Translations under genes and position numbers: made by a program
Source of the DNA: Metarhizium brunneum
Lineage: Eukaryota > Ascomycota > Sordariomycetes > Hypocreales > Clavicipitaceae
Direction: 5' to 3'
NCBI RefSeq assembly: GCF_013426205.1
Contig: NC_089423.1
Span: 6,634,001-6,698,000, forward strand
Length of the DNA: 64,000 nt
Part shown: in pieces, positions 19,765-30,021 of the stretch
Numbering within the stretch: the first letter of the stretch is position 1
Layout of the letters: each line of letters opens with the position of its first letter
Notes under the pieces: generated by a model
Told to the model about the DNA's origin: nothing
Databases searched by the model: none
Seen by the model: the letters and a program-made list of their open reading frames with translations, nothing else

Positions 19765-22426
19765 ATGTCTGAGGAGAAGAAAATCCCCAAGGTCGCTGAG
19801 GCGCACCTGGTCGACACATTCCGTAAGTGAAATAACCCAATTCGCGAATAATTGGCGAAACACAACAAAAAAGGGAAGAGAAAAGTTCATGAGAATCACT
19901 AACACGCCTCTTCCTGCAGACCCGCCCGAGAAGATGCTCGCAAGTACGCAATTTGCCCCTCCTTCTGCAACATGTTTTCTTGACCCCACTTCCACACTCA
20001 CGCCTTGCCAGTCACTCCCCCACGTCGCAGTCGATTGAGCTCATCGTGGGAATCTCGACTGTGATCACGCCTTGTCATGACTAGCTGCTAACCTGAGTCT
20101 TTTTTCTCTCTCTCTATAGAACACCCGAGCAAACTCCACCTTGCCAGTAAGTTGCAATTCCATTTATCCTTCTGTTTCCTCGGCCATGAAGATCCCTGGC
20201 CCAGGGTTCAAGGAAGCCTCACCACATTGCGCCATTCCTGATTCGGCCCAATTCCGGTCGTCCGTCCAAACAACCCCGTTTAGCCATGGAAGATGCCCAT
20301 GTTGAATGTGCGCTGACTGTGAGCTTCTGCTTAAATTACAGACATCGAAGAATATCAGAAGCTGTACAAAGAGTCCATCACTAACCCCAATAAATTCTGG
20401 GGTGAGCGCGCCAGGGAACTACTCTCATGGTATCGAGACTTCGAAACCGTCTCAAGCGGCACCCTAGCTGACGGCGATGTCAAGTGGTTCCCGGAGGGCC
20501 AGCTCAATGCCTCATACAACTTGGTTGATCGTCATGCTTTCAAGGATCCCGATCGCGTCGCCATCATCTACGAGGCCGATGAGCCGCAGGATGGCCGCAA
20601 TGTCACTTACAGTGAGCTGTTGCGCCAAGTCTCCAAGTGTGCCTGGTCTTTAAAGCAGATGGGTATTCGCAAGGGTGACACCGTCGCCATTTACCTACCC
20701 ATGATTCCTGAGGCCCTCGTCGCGATTTTGGCCTGTGTGCGTATCGGTGCCGTTCACTCCGTTGTCTTTGCCGGCTTCTCTGCCGACTCTCTGCGAGACC
20801 GTGTTCTTGACGCTCGCTCACGTGTTGTCATCACTACTGACGAGGGCAAGCGTGGTGGCAAGCTCATTGGCACCAAGAAGATTGTCGACGATGCTCTCAA
20901 GCAATGCCCCGACGTCACCAACGTCCTCGTCTTCAAGCGCACTGGCGCTGATGTGCCCATGCAGGCCGGCCGTGATGTCTGGTGGCACGAGGAGCTTGAG
21001 AAGTGGCCCAGTTACATTGCACCCGAGGTCATGAACTCCGAGGATCCTCTCTTCCTTCTGTACACCTCCGGTTCTACTGGCAAGCCCAAGGGTGTGTTGC
21101 ACACCACTGCTGGTTACCTGTTGGGGGCCGCCATGACCGGCAAGTACGTCTTTGACATCCACGACGGTGACCGTTACTTCTGTGGTGGTGACGTTGGTTG
21201 GATCACTGGCCACACCTATGTCGTCTACGCCCCTTTGCTGCTCGGTGTCTCTACCGTGGTGTTCGAAGGCACCCCTGCCTACCCGAACTTTTCACGATAC
21301 TGGGATATCATTGAGAAGCACAAGGTCACTCAGTTCTACGTGGCTCCCACGGCACTGCGTCTGCTGAAGCGCGCTGGTGACGAGCACGTCAAGGGTGACA
21401 TCTCGCATCTGCGTGTTTTGGGTTCCGTTGGTGAGCCCATTGCTGCTGAGGTGTGGAAGTGGTACTTTGAGGTCGTTGGTAGGGAGGAGGCCCACGTTGT
21501 TGACGTAGGTGATGATCTCGGTCACGTCGATACTCACTGGATACAAGCATACTAACATCCATACAGACATACTGGCAGACTGAGACCGGTTCCCACGTCA
21601 TCACTCCACTTACTGGCATCACCCCTACCAAACCCGGTAGCGCTTCGTTCCCCTTTTTTGGTATTGAGCCCGTCATCATCGACCCCGTCTCCGGCGAAGA
21701 GATTCACGGCAACGATGTTGAAGGTGTGCTTGCGTTTAAGCAGCCGTGGCCCAGCATGGCCCGTACTGTCTACGGCGCCCACAAGCGCTACATGGACACT
21801 TATTTGAACGTCTACAAGGGCTATTACGTACGTCTTGCTTTGCGTCACACCAATATGAAATACACTCTCCTAACATTCTCTCAGTTCACTGGTGACGGTG
21901 CTGGTCGTGACCACGAAGGTTTCTACTGGATCCGCGGCCGAGTCGATGACGTTGTCAACGTTTCTGGCCACCGTCTCTCCACGGCCGAGATTGAAGCTGC
22001 CCTCATCGAGCACCACGCTGTTGCTGAAGCTGCCGTCGTGGGTGTTGCTGATGAACTCACTGGCCAGGCTGTCAACGCGTTTGTGGCAGTCAAGGACGTT
22101 GACGTAGTCAACGATGCTCTCCGCAAGGAATTCATCATGCAGGTTCGCAAGAGTATCGGTCCGTTTGCCGCACCCAAGGCCATCTATGTCGTTCCTGATC
22201 TGCCCAAAACCCGAAGTGGCAAGATTATGAGAAGGATATTGAGAAAGATTCTCGCCGGCGAGGAGGATCAACTTGGTGACATTACAACCGTACGTCGTAT
22301 CCTCCCACCCCGTGTCCCCTCTCAAACGATTGTTGGACCATGACTAACTAACCTGATTCTTAGTTGTCCGATCCCTCTATTGTCGAAAGAATCATCCGGA
22401 TAGTTCACGAAGCCAAGGCCAAATAA
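19765..22426 (+). CDS. facA: acetyl-CoA synthetase (acetate-CoA ligase), 666 aa
   Basis: The enzyme converts acetate, ATP and CoA to acetyl-CoA via acetyl-AMP, allowing growth on acetate and supplying cytosolic/nuclear acetyl-CoA. Seven exons: 19765-19822, 19920-19943, 20120-20146, 20342-21504, 21567-21827, 21885-22289 and 22364-22426; all joins preserve frame. Two of them are micro-exons (24 and 27 nt). Motifs: the N-terminal ACS cap ([17 protein letters not shown]), the AMP-binding loop [11 protein letters not shown] from about residue 277, [27 protein letters not shown], and the C-terminal [11 protein letters not shown]. In the last of these, Lys624 is the adenylation lysine that is acetylated for control in bacterial homologues. 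Length matches Aspergillus FacA and yeast Acs. A long pyrimidine-rich leader precedes it. Acetate/FacB-type control is expected from the family, but I verified no FacB site. Confidence 0.96.
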
Positions 22427-25400
22427 ACAAAAAGCGACGGGGAAAAATTAACAAATAAAACCAAATAAAACTACACAAGAAACGAAAAATATTGATGGAC
22501 TAATGATGTAGCTGATACCACTTGTGTGAACGGCAACATCTTGAAACTGGAGATGGCCGGATAAGATCCTGGTTGCTTGAATGGTTTAGTGCTGTTGAAG
22601 CTCTGTACTGTATTGTGTGCCATGTATGCATTTGCCGTGTTTTTGAGGGGACACATCAGCCTCATGTTGACAAGTAATATGAAACGCCATGGGAAAGATC
22701 GGCGTTCTTTTTTGGCAAGTTATGGCTTTTGAATCGAGTTTATGTCAAGCTGCAGATCCAGTAATAGAGTCATACGTCGCAGATTCCGATCATCATCTGC
22801 CACAAACAAGCGGCAAACAGGACAGGATTCCCTTGCCTCAAGTAGAAGCTAGAACCGCCAGAACCGCTAGAACATAGATGTTTTCTTATCTCAGATGCCG
22901 GTGCACCTTGGGTAATAGCCTGTGAAATGTTCATAGCCATGACGGAAGGTGACAAGGCGTATTGCATACATACCTACCCGGTATGTATATATTTATCGTG
23001 TACAAAGTAGTTTGGTACTCTAGAGTACATTAGTTGAGGGTCCTTATTGAACACAGAGCCATACACTCTGAGCGCCAGCCCGTCGAAAAGGTGCATTACA
23101 CCGGACTGCTCACGAATGAATGCCCACCAGAGATATCTGGGGAGACCCGGTGGAGTTGCTCATGTTTGAGCATGGTTCCAGCTTCCGGCCGACATCAAGA
23201 CAGCCGGAGTAGGGAGCGCTCAGGTGGGCGGCTCGGGCGGCTCGGGTCCGAACAGCCTGAGATATCTCGACTTTGGCCAGAGCCGGGTTGTTCAAAGCCA
23301 GGTCGTCTATCGTACGTACATGCGTGAGTTTGAAAAAAATCCCCTCATGGTGGTGCCAAATATCTGGGGACCAATTCAATAAATCTAGTAGGTCGTTATG
23401 GCAGAAATACGTACAGCGAGATGCGGCTCAGAGTCGAATGGCCTAGGCTTGACGACTAGTGATCAAACAGGCAGAACAGTTGAAACCAAACTGCATTTTA
23501 TCTCCTCTCCTCCGTACTAAGCTTGAGAACGGGGCCCTGTGCCTGTGCGGCAGGTTTTATGAGACGCTGCCGGCTTCAATCGTCATCTTGGGGGCGACTG
23601 GGCAGGGAGGTGTCGCAATTCGTCTCAGTGACTGAGCGCTTCGCCGTGCTATGCTAAGAATAGGCTTGAGCTTCTTGAGTAACGGTGTATGTATAGGGCA
23701 GGACTATTTAGGCATGTATGACCTGAGTAATTCGCAGGCGTTGGCATTGTACGCATAGAGTATGTAATGAGGTGAGGCCTCCGCTGTGTCATCCCTGTCA
23801 AAAGCTGGCGGCATAGATATGGGGTAGTACTCCGTACTCCGTAATAGTCCAAAATGCACCGGTCATATTTGTAAATGCTAACTTGGCTTGTATAGAGAAA
23901 AAGTCGAGGAGAGCTTTACAGCCTCTCTCTCCCTTTGCACGATGAGGTTTTTTGAGTCGCCAAGCGGTGGACAGACCAGTCACAGACCTTGGTTAGCGCC
24001 ATCTAGGCGCGGGCGGCGACCGGGATAGTTGCAGCGGCTAGGGGAACAGCCCGTCCTGATGCCCTGAGACCCTGGGTGGTTTTGTGTGTTTTGGCGGCGG
24101 CTCGATGACGCCGGGAACAAAAGGCGATGAAACCAACCGCTGACATGAGCCACTGCAGATATGTAGTTTATTTCGTCCGTGTCACAGACGCCGGGGCACC
24201 CCAGGCAAAGACTGGCCAGAATCGAATCGAATTTGTACTACTCGGTAGCGAGCAGGTATCGAACCCTGGTCCCAGAAGGAGTCGAGTCGGTCGAGTGCAG
24301 ACCAGTCAGAGAGTGGGCTTTTTGCTGTGTCAAGACAATAACACTGGCTCGGATAGTTGATGGTGCCGATTGGGCGTGGCCAAGGTCTGTCGCGTTTGAA
24401 GCAGAAGTTAGTATTATGAGGAGCTCGGTATTACGGAGTATGTGTCAAATCAACGAAAGGACAGAGCTAGGGAACTTTGTTGATGTGGGCAAACGGCGGA
24501 TGACGTCTCATGCAGGCAGGAAGAGAGGGTTGGTAATGGCATTGTTTCCCTGCGCCGCCACCGAGCTGCAGAAAGATGTCCATGACTGCGCATGTGTGGA
24601 TTGACGTCTCGACGACTCGACGTCTCGACGTCCCACGTCCCACGTCCCAGTTCCTCATACGGGCCTACGGTACTCCGTATACCCAGCCAGCAATTTGAAC
24701 AGTCCGCGGCGCACCTGCCGCGTGGTTTGTGGCGATGCCCTCCAGCACGAGACCACTAGTCCAACATTGAAGTTGCCAAGTCTCCAGGTCTCCACAGCGT
24801 CGACGGGGCTCTAGGTCTCAATACGACTCCGTTACGATACGGAGTAGGCATCCCACGAACTTGGGTTCATCCGTGCATGTGCCCTTTTGCCCCTTCTCCA
24901 CTTGTCGTCGCCCAGCCAAGCACCCAGGCCCTCGACCTGGGGACGGGACCTGGACGGGGCCTTTGCTGAAGCAACAACAGTGCAGCGTGGCAGCGTCGTC
25001 GCGGCCAATCACTCTAATTCGACTGCCACTGCCACTGCCACCCTCGGCGATGCCACGGGCACACACATGGGTCTAGTCTGGTCCGCTCCCGGTCGATTGA
25101 TGCCAAATCAGTGGTCCTATCCGCCCCAACCGGCCGCCGAACCACGCAGCCAGTCCACTCATTGACTCTATCTAAAGTTCCCTGCCTTCTCAGATCACAC
25201 ACTCTCAGCCATCCAGCAATCTCATTCGAGTCTTTTGTCCCTTTGTCGCCCAACTCGTCGTCTCTTTTTTTTTTGCCATCCGCCAGAGACCCCTCGTTGT
25301 CACGCCGAGCCGACTAGCCTCACATTCGTTGTAGCCGAGTCCATCTGTGTATACAGCAACACACAACCATCCGATTAGGGTCAAACCACAGCAGTGTCAC

Positions 25401-25593
25401 TCAATCCCTTGGAATCCCGCCGCGGCGTCTGCATTGCTGATAGACGTCTTCTCGGACTTGCATTCCCTCGTTGCCAGAACCTCAGAGACCCGTACATTAT
25501 CGTCGATGAGTTGCATGCGGTAAATTCTGCGCCATCCGCTCCTACTCCGAGCGACCTTTCCTCCCGTTCCGCCGTCTTCTGGCGCAGCCTACC
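22427..25593. other. 3.2-kb gene-poor interval upstream of ADAM protease
   Basis: No supportable gene. The left end is the acetyl-CoA synthetase 3' UTR (A-rich). Four TACGGAGTA-type motif sites lie here (23828-23843 as an overlapping pair, 24432, 24671 and 24838). From about 25150 to 25590 the sequence becomes CT-rich (with a run of T near 25266), as expected for the promoter and leader of the ADAM gene. Confidence 0.5.
24603..24650. repeat. short tandem CGACGTC/CCCACGT repeats
   Basis: A cluster of GTCTCGACG-like units is followed by three CCCACGT units. It lies in a gene-free interval, is low in copy number, and has no evident function. Confidence 0.6.
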
Positions 25594-28142
25594 ATGGTTT
25601 CGCTGAAATCTCTCGTGGCTGCTGTCGCAAGCGTAGCCTTGCTGGCTCATTCATCGCTGGGTAAGCAACCGTCTTTTGCTTCTGTGCCGAGGGCTTGTTT
25701 GATGGTCGTGGCTCTTGTCCGCAGAGCGAGCCACATTACTAACCTGTCATTCAACATGCAGCACACTCTGTAAAGCGAAATCCCGTCAGCCGCATTTCAT
25801 TAGTCCAGGAACCCGTCATCCAGGCGCCTTCACACCGCGTACATGCATTTTCTAAATTCGATCTCACCTTTTCATTACAACATGGCCAACAGAATATTCG
25901 CCTGGCCCTCGAACCCAATCACGATGTCCTCCACGAGGACTTCTCTATCACACATCTAAACGAAGACGGATCAGTCCGGGAAATAGTAAAAGTACCCCGT
26001 TCGGAGGACAAGGTGTACCGCGGAGACGCTTTCATCGAGCGCCCCGGCATTCAAGGATGGTCCAAGGCTGGCTGGGCACGAGTTACGGTTCACGAGGATG
26101 GAGAAAAGCCCATCTTCCAGGGCGCCTTTCGCATTGACGGCGACAATCACCACATTGTCCCGCGGTCTGACTACCAATCAATGAAGGACGAGGGGGATCC
26201 TGCTGTTGACTCCGCCGACGACGACGTAATGGTTGTGTGGCGCGACTCCGATGTCGTGGACTACTATGACGGACATGGCGAACTGAAGCGCGATCTTGCC
26301 GATTCATCCAAATGCAACGCTGACACCCTCGAGTTCAACCCCAGGTTTTGGCAAGATGTGGACGAAACCGGCAATTCCCTTCAATCTACGAGCCTTCCAT
26401 CTCTCTTTGGTCGGCAAATTGATAGTGGCGGCGGCGGTACGGGCATGAACTTGCTAAATTCCATTGGAAGTTCGGCTGGCTGTCCAACCACAAAGAAGGT
26501 GGCTCTGGTGGGTATTGCTACGGACTGCAACTACTTTTCGGCATTCAACGACACAAAGGTCATCAAGAGACGGATCATTGGGGTCGTAAACTCAGCCTCT
26601 GAGGTTTACGAGAGCACCTTCAAGATCTCACTGGCTATCAAGAACCTGACCATCTTCGACCGAGGATGCACCGGCACTACGCCCGCCAACACGCAGTGGA
26701 ACGTTAAATGCAGTGACGGTGTAAGTATTAACGATCGCTTAAACACGTTTTCCAAGTGGCGCGGCGAATCCAAAGATGAGAATGCCTACTGGACCCTCTT
26801 CACAACCTGTGCCACGGACACAGCCGTTGGCCTGGCCTGGCGAGGCATGCTTTGCCGGGCCGGCGCCAGCGATCAGGGAAGCAGCGCTCAGAACGAGACG
26901 GTTGCGGCCACCAATGTCGTTGTCAAGTCCGAAACCGAGTGGCAGATTTTTGCCCATGAAACTGGACATACCTTTGGAGCTGTTCACGACTGTACATCGC
27001 AGACGTGTCCAATCAAGGGCCCCACACAAGATTGCTGTCAGCTGAGCAGAGAACAGTGCGATGCTGGTGGCAAATACATCATGAATCCTTCTACCGGCAG
27101 CGGGATAACGTCCTTCTCACCCTGCAGCATCGGCAACATTTGCTCAGGCCTCAAATCCAACCAGATCAAGGGCAACTGCCTAACGGACAACAAGAATGTC
27201 CAAACCGACGTGGACATTGGCAGCCAATGTGGGAACGGCATCGTGGAGGCCGGCGAGGACTGCGACTGCGGCGGCGAGGCAGGCTGCAATGGAAACAAGT
27301 GCTGCGATCACAAAACGTGCAAGTTCACCAGCGGCTCCGTCTGTGATGCCTCCAACGAAGACTGCTGCACGGATCAATGCCAGTTTGCATCGAGCGGCAC
27401 AGTCTGCCGCCCCAGCACCGGCGAATGCGACGTTCTGGAAACCTGTCCCGGCGACAAGGCCGCCTGCCCGGTCGACAAGCACAAGAATAACGGCGACTCG
27501 TGTGGCAATGGGCTCGAATGCGCGTCGGGGCAGTGTACTTCGCGCGACCTGCAGTGCCAGCACATGGCCAACAGCTTGACGGGCCGAAACAACACCAAGG
27601 CTTGTCCTGAGACGGAGTGCATGCTCGCCTGTACGTCGCCCGACCTCCCCTCCAACCAGTGCGTCACATACAACCAGTTCTTCGTGGACGGGACCAGCTG
27701 CGGCGCCGGCGGCCACTGCTCCAGCGGCAAGTGCGACGGCAGTTCGACGATCAAGGAAATCGGACAATGGATCGATAACCACAAGGCAATTTTCATCCCC
27801 ATCGTGTCGGTCGTCGGACTCCTTATCATCATTGCCATCATTAGCTGCATCACGGGCAGCATCCGACGCCGCATGCACAAGAGGAGGGTGAGGAAGCAGG
27901 CGGTGCCCGGCATGAACGGCAGCAGCTGGCCGCCTTCATCGTTCAGCGGACAGCAGCAATGGGGCGGTCCGAGGCCGTGGAACGGACCACGACAGACCGA
28001 GTCGTCTGGCGCTCTGTTTCCCCCCGAGCAGCAGCATCAACAGCAGCAGAGTGGGTTTTACGATCCGCCGCCATATCCTCCTCCGCCGGCGGCAAATGCA
28101 GACGGGAGGTGGGGGAACCAGCGGAGCCTGCGGTACATGTAG
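25594..28142 (+). CDS. ADAM-type membrane metalloprotease (ADM-B-like), 815 aa
   Basis: This is a type I membrane protein predicted to shed or process surface proteins. Exon 1 is 25594-25660, with an intron (GTAAGC...CATGCAG) to exon 2 at 25762-28142. Domain order: signal peptide (MVSLKSLVAAVASVALLAHSSLA); prodomain; reprolysin domain from about residue 266 with the zinc site HETGHTFGAVHD (HExxHxxGxxHD, first His about 420); disintegrin domain from about 511 (CGNGIVEAGEDCDCGG); cysteine-rich segment; one membrane helix at about 697-722 (IPIVSVVGLLIIIAIISCI); and a 90-residue cytosolic tail rich in Pro, Gln and Gly. Aspergillus encodes two such proteins, ADM-A and ADM-B; the transmembrane architecture fits this family. 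All catalytic residues are present. The start is supported by the signal peptide. Confidence 0.92.
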
Positions 28143-28378
28143 CGAGGTCAGAGTTGGAGAGTTGGAGAGTTGGAGATGGTATATATATATATTTCATGCA
28201 TTACTTGGCGTTTTGGATAGGCATAGGACGGCACGCACGCACACACCTACACTACACTACACACACGTATATAAATAAATGGTTTCTTTTCTTACACTCA
28301 CCACAAAGGCATCCAGACACGTAGACGCGGCCAGCACTTGAATCACCCACCAGTCCACACTTCCGCACAGCCCAGCTG
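28143..28378. other. convergent 3' intergenic region with short TA run
   Basis: This 236-bp interval separates the ADAM gene from the facing small gene. It contains GAGAGTTGGA repeats (three copies near 28150-28172), a TA run near 28181-28192 and A-rich stretches typical of 3' UTRs. Confidence 0.6.
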
Positions 28379-28948
28379 TCATCTCCTCCTCTCCCGTTCC
28401 CTCTCCTTGTCGCGATCCCTCTCCCTCTCCCTCTCCCTCCCCGCCACCTCCTTACCCTTCCGCCGCTCCTCAAACCCGCACAGCATCGCCGTAAACCGCA
28501 ACCTCTGCCCGGGCACGCTCTGAGCACCGTCAGCCAAGCACTCCCGTGATGTGCTCGCCTGAAAACAAAAAAGGGGGGGCACCTACATCGCCCGCACTCA
28601 GGGCATACATCATCAGCGACTCGGGGCTGTCCAGCACGCTCAGCGCAAAGCCCCGCCGCTCCTTGTCCTCGAACGGCTCCGTCTTGACCCTGCGGCCGTC
28701 AGCGATTTCCCCTGCTTTCCTCTCCTTTGCCTCCCTCGTCGGAAAACGCGAACGCACCCTCTGCCCAGGCGCACCCGTCTCTCCGGCCCGTCGTCGCAGT
28801 CGCTCTCGCTGTCCTTGTAGGGGTCCTTGCCGCGCGCTTGGCGGTCGCGCATCTCGGGGGTGCATTCTGCTCCTGCTGCTGCTGCTGTGCGAGACGCAGA
28901 TCCCGTCGGGTTGTGGTACGTGCTTCGCGAGGGAGTGGTTGTCGACAT
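28379..28948 (-). CDS. small conserved-looking fungal protein, 144 aa, unknown function
   Basis: Three exons: 28948-28758, 28689-28587 and 28519-28379. Donors are GTGCGT and GTAGGT, acceptors CGCAG and CTCAG; the frame is kept. The product starts MSTTTPSRSTYHNPTGSASR. Its middle is ordered (RGFALSVLDSPESLMMYALSAGD, then VPGQRLRFTAMLCGFEE), and the tail is a charged Arg/Glu repeat (RERERERDRDKERERER). The ordered core looks like a conserved short domain: a hydrophobic stretch interrupted precisely by an intron. It also resembles, from memory, uncharacterised ascomycete proteins, but I cannot name a family. It may be nuclear, given the basic/acidic tail. It is convergent with the ADAM gene. Confidence 0.6.
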
Positions 28949-30021
28949 GGTTCAGGGTATCAATGGGATTGGATGATGATGATGGGGAGGAAAACCCGGG
29001 CGACAAGTTCGGGGCGCTGATTATACAGCCGTTCTTAGGTGTGGGTCGGCTGTGTGGAAATATTCAGCGTCTATGAGTAAGGGGGGATGAGAATCGGGTT
29101 CGTATTGAAAGCGAGGTTGAGGATGCAATGAGGACCCTCGAGTCCAAGTCGGTCAAGTGTAGTTTGGCATGTTGGTCTGAGGATACAAAAGTGGCGGACC
29201 AATCTGATACATGTATGGATGCCCCGCCACCGCCGGCCCGTCACTCCATTCTTCGTGCATTGCAATCTCTGTTCGACACAACAGGCACATCAAAGCCGCA
29301 CATACGAACGCAATGTGATATCCAATTCTCGCCAATCACCCATGGTATAATACACTCCTCGGTCGCTTCCTGCGCCGTGGCTAGCAAACAAGAGGGAAAA
29401 AAAGAAAAGAACCACCACATACTGCACGTGTCAAAACGTGGAAGGTAAATGCACGCCATCCTCCCATCGAGTGAATGCTGCCAGATCCGCCTACGCCCCG
29501 GGTCTTGTCAATGTTCCAAAACAAAGAAGCCGACACACGCATACGCCGTCCTCTATTCCATCGTTTTCATCATCAGATATACTCGATGTTTCCCCCCTCC
29601 ACCCAAAGTTGTTCGTCTTCGTCTTCGTCCTTCAGCCTTGTGTCCCGTTGGAAAGCCAGCAAATCATATACAAAAGGAACTTTGTTCCGCCACTTGTGTT
29701 GGCATGTGTAGTTCGCAAAAAGTGCCGGCGCGCCAGCCCAATAAAAAAAGATGTAACAGAAAAAAAATAATGCCAAGACTTCAAGTAAAACATTAAAGGC
29801 CAGCTCCCCGTATGCTCGTTTTGGGACGCTTCCGGGTTCCAGTTGTCTTTGTGTCCAGACGCCGTCAATCCCTTTTGGCGTGCCATTGCTCGTGTCGTGA
29901 TCAATATATACTTCGTACAACCCTGCCGCATTATTGCTTGGATATCAGGGCCCCCCACCCTCAGAGCCTGCTCAATGTGTGTCGTCGCATGCAGTTGGTC
30001 CCGATTGAAACGAAGCGTAGG
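28949..30021. other. intergenic region upstream of small gene and downstream of LisH/WD40 gene
   Basis: About 1.07 kb without a supportable gene. It contains the promoter of the 144-aa gene on the left and the 3' UTR of the LisH/WD40 gene on the right. T/C-rich strings near 29560-29640 encode no domain. Confidence 0.5.

Noticed and set aside
24200..24320. tRNA-like T-arm (complement of GGTATCGAACCCTGG)
   Set aside because: I could not pair an acceptor stem or find a D-arm and anticodon arm at the right spacing.
27180..27913. Reverse frames of 232 and 179 codons
   Set aside because: They are antisense to the cysteine-rich disintegrin coding sequence of the ADAM gene.
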